Shown: positions 49,071 to 59,585, counted from the first letter of the stretch. The stretch: 64,000 bases of DNA from Agapanthus africanus (GCA_030015575.1 CM057338.1:310809827-310873826); one strand, 5' to 3'. Translations and numbers: made by a program. Notes: generated by a model from the letters alone, not told the origin.

Positions 49071-50561
49071 CTCGAACTAGAGGTTATTACACCGAGTGCA
49101 ATCAAGCAGTTTTGGCAGTTACAGGTGCAGTCTTCTCTTGTAGATCGTATTAAGGCTGCGCAAGCTGATGATCCTCGACTGCAGAAGTTCAGAGAGCAGG
49201 TGGAAGCCGGGATGAGGACAGACTTACTCATATATCGAGACGGTTCTTTGAGATTCGGTAGCAGACTCTGCGTTCCCAAGGGAGATGTCAGAGAAGAAGT
49301 ACTAGCTGAGACTCACAGTTCATCTTATTCTGTACATCCGGGAGGCACGAAGATGTATCGAGATCTAAGGCAGCATTATTAGTGGAATGGGATGAAGCGA
49401 GAGATTGCACGATTTGTATCCAAGTGCTTGGTGTGTCAGCAAGTAAAGGCTGAACACCAGAGAACGGCTGGACTGTTGCAACCGCTTCCAATACCAGAAT
49501 GGAAATGGGAGCACATCAGTATGGATTTTGTGACTGCTTTACCGCGGAGTCTATGAGGCAACAACGCCGTTTGGGTTATTGTCGACCGTCTTACAAAAGC
49601 AGCATACTTTATACCCTTCCGGGTGGGACAATCGACAGAGTCGGTTGCGGAGAAATACATGCAAGAGGTAGTGCGACTACACGGAGTTCTAGTTAGTATA
49701 GTATCAGATCGGGACACTAGATTCATTTCACACTTTTGGAAGAGCTTACAGGAGAGTCTGGGTACACGTCTCAAGTTCAGCATGGCTTACCATCCACAGA
49801 CGGACGGACAGTCCGAGCGTACTATTCAGACACTCAAGGACATGTTGAGGGCGTGCATGCTTGACTTTCAAGGTTCTTGGGGGGATCACCTCCAACTAGT
49901 GGAGTTTTCTTATAACAAAAGTTTCCAAGCGAGCATCCAGATGGCCCCATTCGAAGCACTGTACGGACGGAAATGTCGATCTCCTGTTTGTTGGGATGAC
50001 GTTGGTGAGCGAAGACTATTGGGTCCCGAACTTATTTTTCATACGGTAGACAAGATTCAGATGATCAGACAGTGCATTAAGACGGCTCAAGACCGACAGA
50101 AGAGTTGGGCGGATGTCAGCAGGAGAGCACTAGAATTCGAAGTCGGAGATCATGTGTTTCTGAAGATTTCTCCTACCCGCGGTGTTATCAGGTTTGGAAG
50201 TCGCGGGAAACTCAGTCCCCGATTCATCGGACCATTTGAAGTTTTGGAACGGGTCGGAGAAGTGGCTTACCGGCTTGCCTTACCCCTTTCGTTAGCGGGC
50301 GTACACAACACATTTCATGTGTCACAGTTGCGGCGCTACGTTCTAGACGACAGTCATGTTCTTGATTATTCTGAATTGACCTTGGGTGCCGATTTGACTT
50401 ATGTGGAGCAGCCTACTACTATACTCGACCGTAGAGAGAAGATACTGAAGAATAAAGTCATTCCGTTAATCCGAGTGTTTTGGGGCGGCCGTTCACCGAG
50501 GGAATCTACCTGGGGACGTGAGGAGGATATCCGTTCACGATCCCCACATCTTTTCGAGTGA
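49071..50561 (+). pseudogene. E integrase with chromodomain-like tail (gypsy)
   Basis: The HHCC zinc domain (HSSSYSVHPGGTKMY..CLVCQQVK, 49310-49445) is cut by a TAG at 49381 where relatives have Trp. The core begins WEHISMDFVTALP (first Asp), then a frameshift with a stop at about 49550. The last frame (49623-50561, 312 codons) has VSIVSDRDTRF (second Asp), YHPQTDGQSERTIQTLKDMLR (Glu), the GPY/F-type module KLSPRFIGPFEVLERVGEVAYRLALP and ILDRREKILKNKVIPLIRVFW, a chromodomain-like end. These tails can direct insertion into chromatin in chromoviruses. Confidence 0.88.
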
Positions 50562-50599
50562 CCGTTTTGTATCGCCGTTTTCTTTTCGTCCCTTTAATT

Positions 50600-50631
50600 T
50601 CGAGGACGAAATTTTTGTAAGGGTGGTATGA
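50600..50631 (+). other. E 3' end of interior with polypurine tract
   Basis: The gypsy block CGAGGACGAAATTTTTGT is followed by a purine-rich AAGGGTGGTATGA immediately before the 3' LTR. The tract is interrupted by T, weaker than usual. Confidence 0.75.
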
Positions 50632-53600
50632 TGTAATACCCGGTCTTCATCTACGCCAATACCTGTATTCAAATAAAATATTTTATCCATTTTACATTTT
50701 ATATTAATTTCTAATTATTTTTGCTTTCCTATGAACCCAACCCTAAGCCCAAGTCCACATTTAAATCCCACTCTTTCCTTTAACTTTTCTTGAGCCCAAG
50801 TCTAACAACCCAAAGCCTTATTTTAAAAACAACAAATTATATTCAAATTATTTACTCTCTCCTCCCTTTTCAAAATTCAAAATTTTATACCCTCATTTAA
50901 ACCCAAATCTTACCCAATTAAAATCTCATTAAAAACCTATTAAATTATATTCCTGTTATCTCTCTCTCTTCTTTATTTTTAATTAAAGCCCACGATTTAT
51001 TCTTCTAAAATTCCTCTCATAACTCTCTCTCTCTCCTCACGTACGTTCTCTCTCTCACCTCTATTCTCACCCCCTCCTCTATTTTCCACCCTCTCCCTCG
51101 TTCTTCCTTTCTCCTCCTCCCTTCCCGCTCCCTCTCTCGAACCCACACCCATGCCCACGCCCACGCCGCGCTCGCCCTGTCGCTGTCGCCACCACCGCCG
51201 GCATCACCTCTGACCTTGCTCCCTCTCCCCTCCTCCTCTCTCCAAAACCCTGAGTCCCTCCCCTCACCACACCTGCACACCCGACCGCTGACCTCCTCCT
51301 CCGAGCTTCGAGCTCCTTCCCAATGACCCAACTTCGAGCCACCTCCGGCCACATCACTCCATCATCCGCGTCAACCCCACCTCCTCTCCCAAGAACCTCG
51401 TCGTTGCAACCCATCTAGCTGACCTCCCCTCACAGCAACCTCCACGACATCAAACCCAACACCGATCCCCTCGGCCTTCATCTTCGGCGTTGTCTACTCC
51501 ACCGAGCACCAATCTCTATAGCCGAACCTAACCACCACGGCGGCGTCTCCCTCCTCGAAGCTGAAGCCACCCCATCTTTGTCGTCACCATCGATCATCGG
51601 CTATACCAACACCCGCAACCCCTCAGCATCAACCTCACCTCCTCTGAAGCTCGAGCGCCGACAACAGCGACCACCACCACCCTCACCGTCAAGACCCCAG
51701 CAACCAAGCCGTCGCTGCCGAGAACTCGAGCTCGAGCCAAGTCGAGTTTTCGTGCCGCCCTTGTGTCGCGATTGCGCCGTTGACACTGCCATACCGTCGT
51801 CAATACGCCGTCAGGTAAGTATAATACTTGCTTCATGCTAATATTACCTATTCAATTCAATTACCAATCAATTTCTTATATACTTTTCGTGCGAACCAAA
51901 GTAATACAAGTGTTCGATACAAAACCCGATTTGAAAACCCTCGTTAAATTGACGAAAACTAATCACATAAAATGGCCTGAGTGATAACGAATATTGTGTT
52001 ATGATTTGGCTGGAAAATACGGTCTTTAAAGATGTGATAGGTCTTTCCCATTTAGACCCGTTAGAACTGAAATTTTCCCGTACCTAAACCTTCTAAAAAT
52101 CATAGTTAATTGGTTACATATCGGAATATTATGTTTGAGGGCTCATATCGAAGACGACTCGACAATCTAGAACACCATAAAAGTTTTAATCTGTTTCTAT
52201 GCTAAAAAGGTGACGGAAACTGGTTCGGAATGCGGCTCTGGACTGCAGTCCAGAGCAGCACTGGCTGTCGATTCTCGTTTTTTAATACTTTCATCCTGCT
52301 GTATGAACATGTTATGATGCGGACACTTATACCATAGCAAAGATAAATCTGTTATATAACCATTGAAAGAGGTTTCATTCATTTTTACTGTCGTTTACTA
52401 TTTTAATTATATTTTAAATCAACAGAACATATAGCAGTCCCAATCAGGGACGGAACGTATACTCCTTTATTGTACAATGCATAACATCCAGTACACCATG
52501 GATATTATCAATCTGTCTGGTGCGTTGGAAACCTAACTGATAACCCTAAATATTGTTCAACTATAGCGTTGCCTAATTTTGAACTCAACAGGGTGAAAAC
52601 TGCGTTACGAAATGGACTTTCAGTTCAGGAACTGAATTTCCAGCAGCGAACACTTAAAATGAAACGACTGTAACTTGCGAACCTGAAACCCGATTAACAT
52701 GAAATCAATTTTGTTGAACTGCCGACTGAGTTACTTATTACTGATTTTGTATATTTTTCTTAATTCTGAACGCATGATTTAATACGAATTTTCTATGTTC
52801 AAAAGATGCATAACGACTTATACTGCATATAAACTGTTTAGCGGCATGGTTCACAGTTTTACCCGACTACAATACCTCTAGTGATAGTGAACATTCGTGT
52901 TAATTCTCAGTGTATATTGCATTGTATAACGTGTTCAGTATCGGTGTGGTTGTGTCAAGTACGCCAATGAATGGTGAGTGAATCGTGACAATGAACCATA
53001 CAGTGAACAGTGAATAAAATCGTGTTATTGATGCGTACTTGTACACAACTAGCTCATACTCATAAATAGTGAAACCTAGGGGAAAAGGGAAAATCGAAGT
53101 GGAAAAAAAATTGTATTTAGCAAGATTAGCGATTTTAGAGGATAATCATTCGAACAACGACTGTTATATATATTAGATTGGACCTAGCGGTCCAGCTGAC
53201 AGGATTATGTCCCAGGCATTATGGGCCGTAGTCTCGGGTAGGTACGAGACCCTCGTTAAACATGATCACTCCTTTCTGCATCTTGATTTCAAAATGACTT
53301 AGAGACCGATAGGGATACAGATCATACATTGCATCAGCTAGTGACATATTGATTGCCTGCATTTATTTATCTCCACCGTTATTACTATTATTTTCCTTGT
53401 CCTTTGTGATTATTATAATATTGCTATTACATCGCCCTGACGACCTGATTATGCATGCTCAGAGTTTGAAGAAGACCGGATTCAGGAGTCAGGCCTACCT
53501 TTCGAGCTCGCAGAGATCTAGACGGTCGTGCCTTCAGTATTATTACCACTTTCAATAAGTCAACCTTGTATTCGCACTTGGTTGGTATTTTCTTTTATTT

Positions 53601-53785
53601 CATTCTATTGTAAACTGTGAACAATGAAAGATGGTGTAATAAACTAGTAATGTATTTCCTTTACTCATGTGCTATAATTACTGATTACCATATAATGCTA
53701 GAAGCCGAAGTGTAACTACGGCAGGATTATCCTTGACCGTAGGAGCATGGCTGGCCTAGTCGCCTCCTGTATTCTGTATTTTAAG
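50632..53785 (+). repeat. E 3' LTR, last 18 bases missing
   Basis: It is colinear with the 5' LTR from TGTAATACCC to GTATTTT (equivalent to 45966 in the 5' LTR), with many base differences. The terminal GGGAAGCGGGACGTGACA of the 5' LTR is absent and Cassandra sequence follows directly. Confidence 0.9.
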
Positions 53786-54052
53786 AATTTGGCTGAATTG
53801 TATTAGAGCTGGTTCCTCAATAGTAGGTCTGTGGTTCGAGAACGAACCATTGTTCAAAGGTGGGGAGAATGTCGGGACCCGGTTCTTGCTCACGGAGCAA
53901 ACTGCCACACGGAACAAAGTGCCATCCCAAGTGTCGTATTAAGCTGGCGGGGGCCACCTCTTGAATCCGTGGGGGCCACCTCTTGAGTCCATAGGACCCA
54001 CTGTAGAACAATGGGGAATTTTCGGAATACATTCCGAAAGGGAACAGATCTG

Positions 54053-54062
54053 TACTATAAAT
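54053..54062 (+). promoter_or_regulatory. TATA box in Cassandra LTR
   Basis: TACTATAAATG upstream of the 5S-like segment is a probable Pol II signal of the LTR. Confidence 0.5.
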
Positions 54063-54104
54063 GGAATGGTATCACTCTTCAAAACAGAGGCGCCTTTTAA
54101 GTGA

Positions 54105-54190
54105 ATCGAAGCTACAGGAGCTTGAGAACTCCGTAGTTAAGCGTGCTCAGGCCAGGAAAGTGTTGGAATGGGTGATCTCCTGGGAAGTGG
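54105..54190 (+). promoter_or_regulatory. 5S rRNA-derived Pol III promoter segment in Cassandra LTR
   Basis: The block GAACTCCGTAGTTAAGCG (from 54125) matches the box A region of plant 5S rRNA, and GAATGGGTGATCTCCTGGGA (from 54166) matches the box C region. The intermediate element is diverged. In Cassandra these elements allow Pol III transcription. This is not a genuine 5S gene: only the central part is conserved. Confidence 0.85.
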
Positions 54191-54283
54191 CCCCTGGTCG
54201 GGTTCGGTTCGCCCCGAAGGACAAAACCGTCCGGTTTCGGCTAAAGCGGACAATACTCTCTGTATTGGGGATGAGGCGTGACA

Positions 54284-54288
54284 GTGTG
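54284..54288. repeat. Target-site duplication of E plus Cassandra unit, right copy
   Basis: gtgtg directly after the Cassandra LTR end matches 42833-42837. Confidence 0.85.
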
Positions 54289-54544
54289 TAAAGCACAGAT
54301 CAAGTTGGGTTTATCAGGACCGTCGGCACCGGCCCAAGGGGCATTTTGGCCTGTCGGATCTCGAGCCAAGGGGCATTTTTGCCGGTCGGATCTCGAGGTC
54401 TTGTCTCGAGATTCGTGCCATGTTGGTATTTCTGTGTTTACTCCATTTTGCACATGTTTGATTTTTCTGAAACTTTTCATTTCTCCGTGTATTGCACGTG
54501 CAACTCTTGGGCTTCCAAAAATTAAAAAGGAAAATCGAAAAAAA

Positions 54545-54617
54545 TAATTAGGTCTGAAGAGCTTCGAACATACAGGTTATGTCACGGCAGTGTAGAGACT
54601 TTACCAGTGAGCTATAA
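54545..54617 (-). other. tRNA-like Pol III module in F
   Basis: On the minus strand: TAGCTCACTGG (54614-54604), GTTCGAAGC (54569-54561), then a T run (54544-54538 region). It is the third copy of the module seen in both LTRs of D, in the same LTR position, and more decayed in the T arm. Confidence 0.55.
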
Positions 54618-54734
54618 ATTACTTCTTACATTTATTAAACAAATTTAACTTATAACTCTACACAAGCTGTAATACCCTTTTCTGTATGATAACAAGAATT
54701 TTCTATACAGTGATTTTAGAGTCATTACACGTTC

Positions 54735-55760
54735 ACACCCGTGCTCCTTGGTCGCCACCTGCAGACAAACCTGGTCCCCTACAATCAGCACAATCCTCCC
54801 TGCTCCTGGACTCCCCTTCCACCACCTCGCTGAGCACTTCCGATGAGTCTCATATTCTTCGCATGTGCTCTCTTACCGACATCTGTGCCTCTACTGACCC
54901 GGTCGTTGATTCTCCGCAACCTCGCGCGCTCACCAGCTGTTACACATTACCTATAACACTTCTTGCCACGGTTTCGGTCGAGCCCACCTGCTTTTCCCAA
55001 ACATCCAAGGACCCGTCGTGGCATGCGCAACTATATCCTCTAAATTCGATGCTCTACTTCGCAATGGCACATGGTCGCTCCTCCCTCACCAATCTCATTT
55101 CAATATCATCAGGTGCAAATGGGTGTTTAAGCTGAAACATCATACTGATGGTTCGATTAAGCGTGACAAGGCACAGCTCGTAGCCAAGGGGTTTCAGCAA
55201 CAACCCGGTGTCAGCTATTTCGACACTTTCGGTCCAGTTATCAAGTTCACGACGGTTCGCTTGATCCTTGCAATTGCGATTAGTTCGGGTTGACTAGTGT
55301 GACAGCTGGATGTATCGAATGCATTTTTATATGGTCGTCTCGAGGAAGTGGTCTATATGGATCAGCCCCCGGGCTTCACTCACCCCCCAATTTCTCAATC
55401 ATGTCTGTCGACTGCATCCTCTCTTTACGGACTTCGTCAGACTCCTCGTGCTTGGTTCAACTGAGTACCAGACTCCTTCATCTCAGCTTCCTTAGTTTCA
55501 AGACAGATACTTCGCTGTTCTTTCGTTGAAACCGACGCTCACGAATTTATATCTTGAATTATGTCGACGATATTTTAATCACTGGTTCCGATCAAGAGGG
55601 CGTCACTGACCTTATTGCCTCTCTTCAACGGGACTTCTCCATTCATGACCTTACCGCCGCTCACTATTTCCTTGGGATAAAACTCTGTCTTCATCCCGAC
55701 GGTTGCCTCTTAATTATCTCAATCTCAATATATTATGAATATTCTTAAATGCTTCAAAAT
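54735..55760 (+). pseudogene. G reverse transcriptase (copia), after the F insertion
   Basis: Sequence from 54735 resumes G's pol: a Pro/Ser-rich linker, then the reverse transcriptase. A frame at 55018-55293 has [20 protein letters not shown] and [19 protein letters not shown]. Other frames give QLDVSNAFLYGRLEE (about 55310) and, at 55554-55748, YVDDILITGSDQEG with both catalytic aspartates. Stops and shifts occur near 55018, 55290 and 55500. The motifs identify RVT_2. No functional enzyme could be made. Confidence 0.86.
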
Positions 55761-56514
55761 GATTGTCATGCGCTTGATGTCCACACCCACAGCCACCATT
55801 ATGACTACCGATGATCCGCTTTCCACTCCCCACACCGATCCATCTATGTATCATAATATTGCCGGCGCTCTTCAATATGTCACCATCAGTCACCCCGATA
55901 TCTTCTTCACAGTTAATCAGGCATGTCAGCATATGCATGCTCCTAACGAGAACCAGTGACCGCTGGTTAAGCGAATACTTTGCTATCTTCAAGGTATGCA
56001 TTCTCATGGCCTTCTTCACAACAGAGATTCACTGTGTCATTTGCATGCTTTCGGTGATGCTGACTGGGCTGAGAATAATGAGGATCGTCGTTCCACCAGC
56101 GGCTACACTATTTTCTTGGGTCGCAATCTCATTTTATGGAGCTCCAAGAAATAAGTAATGGTCGCTCGCTCAAGTACAGAGGCTGAATACAAGATACTTG
56201 TGAATGCCACGGCTGAACTCATTTGGCTTCAATCCTTACTTCACGAGCTTGGGTTCAATCATTTCCCATCGGTGCTGTGGTGTGAAAACATTGGCGCTAT
56301 TTATCTTGTTGTTAATCCTGTTTTCCATGCTCGCACTAAACACAATGAAATTGACTTTCATTTTGTTCGCGAACGTGTCGCTGAAAACCAATTCATTGTG
56401 CGCTACATCTCTACGCATGATTAACGTGTCGATACTCTTATCAAGCCCCTATCGAGACAACTCTCTATCGAGCAACGAATCAAGCTCAACGTCGTCCAGC
56501 CGCCGTTCGGCTTA
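55761..56514 (+). pseudogene. G connection and RNase H (copia)
   Basis: Frames keep TDDPLSTPHTDPSMYHNIAG, MHSHGLL-type sequence near 56000 and, in 56158-56424, [26 protein letters not shown] and [17 protein letters not shown], the RNase H core with its Glu and Asp residues. Stops lie at about 55958, 56153 and 56422. The frame ends shortly before the polypurine tract at 56513-56522 (AAAGGGGCG). Confidence 0.86.
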
Positions 56515-56522
56515 AAGGGGCG

Positions 56523-56880
56523 TAATAACGAACCAAAGCAATTAGGTCCAGAATCAGACAACAGACATCTAACCATATCGACAGAGGTCTGATCCTTTCA
56601 GGTCAGACGATTGACCATGGCTAACAGAGCGCGGCCAGATGTATGTCTCCAATCCAGACGTCTGGGTTAGAGTCTCAGGTTGAGATAAAAACTATCGGCA
56701 GATGTCTGTCCATATATGGATTAGACGTCTATCCCTGTCAAGTGCGGAATTGTTTGGAAATATTTCATTGGAAGATTTTGAGAGATTCAGTTGTAACAAT
56801 ATATTTGAAAATTTGTGTATGATTGATCTGGTTGTAATCAAAATACATATATGAAATAATATATAAAGAAATTAGTTTCT
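56523..56880 (+). repeat. G 3' LTR, right end truncated or diverged
   Basis: It is colinear with 37238-37620, from TAATAACGAACC to ATATAAAGAAA; the last 60 bp of the 5' LTR have no counterpart. It keeps several CAGACGTCTG-type palindromes. Confidence 0.72.
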
Positions 56881-57672
56881 CTACAAGATATATATCCAGC
56901 ACATACACATGGAGCAAATGTGCAAAACCCTAGTGCATATATAATGATGGCACAATAACAAGCATGTTGGGCTCATGAAAATGCCTGCAAATGCTGCAAT
57001 GCGATGTTTCAAGAAAGGCAAAGCAAGTGCGTGGGCATCATGAGATTGAACAGCAAGAAATGAAGCAGCATGAGTTGTCAAGTGGAGAGCCACAGTGAAG
57101 AAATTAACTATATGTAGCTAGCTACAGCATAAGCTTTGATTGCTTTCAAAGACCAGAGAAAGAAATGGCCAGAGAGCTACATATATATTATCAAAAACCT
57201 TATTATTACCCTTTCGAGACATCGATGCAATGATGCAGATCTACATAGATACAGTGCATGCACTATATGCACACATCTAGATACAGTAAACTTGCAATTA
57301 ATAATAATGAAGCACAATGTAGAGAGCCCATATAGCCAACTGGTAAATAATCTTTGCAATCCAGCAAGATGCCTGTAGTTCAAACTCCACCAGATATATA
57401 TATGAAATTGGACAACATGCATACGGTAGTAATTAATCAGAAAATTAACTTTACTTAACTGAAGAAAAATCCTCATCATTCTTCCATTCTCTTCTTCCTC
57501 TAGATGATGAGAAGTTTATCATATGAGAAACCAACAATTCTTAGACTTTAGTAACATGATTAAAACATAGAAAAAGTAATTAATACATCTAACAACATAG
57601 TAATGAAAATAGGAAAGAAGAAGAAAGAAGAAGAAAACGAAGAAATGTTTGGATATCCCAATATTTCCAAAC
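56881..57672. other. Sequence between G and the AHL gene, incl. AHL 3' region
   Basis: AT-rich DNA with no recognised repeat. In the minus direction from 57672 it should carry the 3' untranslated region and poly(A) signal of the AHL gene. GA-rich sequence at 57610-57645 follows the stop codon. No clear AATAAA could be chosen. Confidence 0.4.
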
Positions 57673-59110
57673 TCAATATGGAGGCCGAGCATTGCCTCCG
57701 CTTGCCCAGCCGTAGGCATCGGCCGGCAGCTGCACATTGTTAAGTACGTTCGGCGGGAGCGTGTTGAACATGGCGGCGGCTCCGTTAGGATCCGGCAGCA
57801 GCTGCTGTGGCTGCATCTGAGGTGGCGATCCCAGTGCCTGCGGCTGGCCTTGGTTCTCCTCCTCCTCGAGCGGCAGCCTCTCGTAGGCTGCGTTTCCAAA
57901 AGAAGCAGCCATGATCACGACAGGGCCGGATGCGATTAATGCCCCGACTACACTTCCTCCGACAACTTGGCCTTGCCCGCCTGCTAAGTATACCGTTAGG
58001 CCGGTTGCTGCAGGTAAGGCCGGCGGGGGTAAGAAAGATCCCGAAACGGATAGAATCTCAAACCTGCATAGCAAGACATATAAGATTATATAGTCGGAAG
58101 ATATTATCTGATATGAAGTGAAAACATAACATTATTTATAGAAAAAAAAATTATCTGATATTAATTAGAAGCATTCCTTTGATATTTCCAAACAATATAT
58201 CTAATGATTTCTGGTTCACCAAAAATCCTTACAAAAAAGAAGGAAACTTGTTATTTCCAAACAATATATCTAATGATTTCTGGTTCACCAAAAATCCTTA
58301 CAAAAAATAAAGAAACTTATTACTAGTGTATTCATCGAAAATTGGAAACAGTGGTATATATCTTTTAGATGGTTGTCTTTCTGATTGTACCGAAACAAAT
58401 AATAGGTCTTAATGTTCTTACATGCTTCGTTACAAGCACTAATAGCCTTTAATATTTCCGGCAAAAAATGGTTTGAGGATCATCATATATATCATAGTAT
58501 TTGTACTTAATTCTTTCTAAAATGTAGAAATTTAAAGTTAATTAATTATTCCTTATATTGGAATTGAACAAGCCACCCTCAGATCTTAAACTCACCGGCC
58601 ATGAAGGCTGACAACGGCACCAGGGGAGGCAGGCTGACGGAGGGTGACGTTGGTTACGGAGCCCGCCCCACTGAGGACGCAAACCCCGCACTGCCGGCGG
58701 AGAGCGAAGGTCGATACACTCTCGACGATGTCGCACCCTCCGGCGATCTCGATCACATGGGACCTCAAAGCATTGGCGCTGTCCCGGGTGATGATAATCG
58801 GCGGCTTCGGCTTGTTCTTCGATCCAGCAGGCCGGCCGCGGGGCCTACGGGTGATCTCCCCGTCCCCGCTCGAATTGTTCAGCATGGGGATCAGCTCTTT
58901 GCTGCCGCTGCCGTTGTGATCTCCGTTGCTGCTTCCATTGTTGTTGATGTTTTCATCGAGCTCTCGTTTCTTGCTTGTGTTGCTGTTGTCGTCCTCGGAT
59001 TTCGGCTGCTGTTGCTGGTGGTGCAGCTGTTGGAACTGGTGGTGGAAGTCGCGTGTGTGGAATTGTGGAAGAAGATGATGTCCATGCGACGACGCTGTTA
59101 CTCGATCCAT
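57673..59110 (-). CDS. AT-hook motif nuclear-localized (AHL) protein, two exons, 301 aa
   Basis: Exon 1 is 59110-58596 and exon 2 is 58063-57673, joined across a 532-bp intron (donor GTGAGT, acceptor TATGCAG) that splits the Arg codon of GRFEIL. Together they give 302 codons including the stop. Residues 10-36 are His/Gln-rich and 40-85 Asn/Ser-rich. RRPRGRP (88-94) is a type I AT hook that binds the AT-rich minor groove. A PPC/DUF296 domain (about 111-238) follows, with [13 protein letters not shown] and [16 protein letters not shown] (from 171), needed for trimer formation and transcription-factor contacts. The C-terminus is Gln/Pro-rich. AHL proteins are nuclear regulators of growth and organ development. 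It is the only intact host gene here. Confidence 0.93.
58064..58595 (-). other. AHL intron
   Basis: GT at 58595-58594 and AG at 58065-58064 on the minus strand, AT-rich, 532 bp. It includes the tandem duplication 58184-58321. The open frame of exon 1 ends at the TGA within the donor, and the protein resumes in phase with the conserved FEILSVSG. Confidence 0.9.
58184..58321. repeat. 69-bp tandem duplication in the AHL intron
   Basis: Two copies, 58184-58252 and 58253-58321, start ATTTCCAAACAATATATC and differ at only a few bases. Confidence 0.92.
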
Positions 59111-59390
59111 AATAGGATTTTGTTTATTTTGATCGTAATAATTTTAATTTCTTGAATCCTACGATATAGAACAGTGAAAAGAGAGCATAATTAAGGAACT
59201 TAAATAAGAAGAGAAAAAAGAAAAGACCAGCCTCACCTTTAGCTTTCTCTTTTCTAAGGATGGAATCAAGAACTAGCTAGCGAGGATAGCTATAAGCTAT
59301 ATCTAGAGATGGATCTAGGCAACTTGTCATGCCGCAAGAGACTCATGATCGTATAATTTACTAACTTCTTGTTGATGTTGGTGTTGGTTC

Positions 59391-59410
59391 TATATATGAT
59401 GGCATGCATG
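59391..59410 (-). promoter_or_regulatory. AHL core promoter: TATA box with adjacent RY motif
   Basis: On the minus strand TATATA (59396-59391) lies about 280 bp before the ATG, with CATGCATG (59410-59403), an RY/B3-type palindrome, just upstream. The implied 5' untranslated region is about 250 bp. No other TATA box is as well placed. Confidence 0.5.
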
Positions 59411-59585
59411 TGGTTGAGGATTTGGAGGGAGAGCAGGAGGAGGATGGAATGAGTTTGGGATGTGTTTTTTTCTTCTTCTTTTCCTTTCCTTTTCTTTCTT
59501 TCTTTTTTTTTTTTTGTTGGGAGTTTTAGGGGAGAGTTATGGTTAGGGTTAGTTCAAAGGGGATGAATGAGCATATAGAGAAGAA

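Larger units (their letters stand above)
42838..54283 (+). mobile_element. Element E: full-length Ty3/gypsy (Tekay-like chromovirus) ending in a Cassandra LTR
   Basis: LTRs 42838-45983 and 50632-53785 flank a complete gag-pol order with iMet primer site and polypurine tract. The left end TGTAATACCCGG and right end GTGACA are bounded by gtgtg duplications. The final 498 bp (53786-54283) are not E but the primer site, interior and 3' LTR of a Cassandra TRIM. Integrase ends in a chromodomain-like segment, which together with 3.1-kb LTRs suggests the Tekay lineage. Several stops and two frameshifts make it inactive. Confidence 0.9.
53786..54283 (+). mobile_element. Cassandra-type TRIM: primer site, interior and 3' LTR without 5' LTR
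   Basis: The 3' LTR (53870-54283, 414 bp) starts TGTCGGGACCCGG, ends GGCGTGACA, and contains a 5S rRNA-like segment, the hallmark of Cassandra elements. Before it lies about 80 bp with a degenerate iMet site (TGTATTAGAGCTGG, 53800-53813) and a polypurine tract (AAAGGTGGGGAGAA, 53856-53869). TRIM elements normally have two LTRs. Here the 5' LTR is replaced by E's 3' LTR. It has no coding capacity by nature. Confidence 0.85.
40323..54729 (-). mobile_element. Element F: gypsy solo LTR (D family), split by E
   Basis: Left part 40323-42837 starts TGTCATGCCCC and is colinear with D's LTR from 24979; right part 54289-54729 matches D's LTR end, including a tRNA-like module, and ends GAGTCATTACA. No interior or second LTR is present, so F is a solo LTR of about 3.0 kb in G's pol. 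The flanks are tgctc (40318-40322) and cgttc (54730-54734), which could both derive from cgctc by one C-to-T change each. Confidence 0.82.
37238..56880 (+). mobile_element. Element G: Ty1/copia LTR retrotransposon, split by F and E
   Basis: Similar sequences at 37238-37684 and 56523-56880 (LTRs) flank plus-strand copia genes in the order gag, protease, integrase (37748-40317), then, after a 14.4-kb insertion, reverse transcriptase and RNase H (54735-56500). All coding parts have stops or frameshifts. The LTRs differ at many positions. I could not identify the target duplication, because the 3' LTR appears truncated. Confidence 0.88.

Noticed and set aside
54105..54190. Genuine 5S rRNA gene
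   Set aside because: Only the central promoter part matches, the ends and intermediate element differ, and the segment sits in an LTR with TG..CA ends.
53786..54283. Independent Cassandra insertion in E's LTR
   Set aside because: There is no Cassandra 5' LTR and no E LTR sequence resuming after it; the only duplication found is the outer gtgtg.
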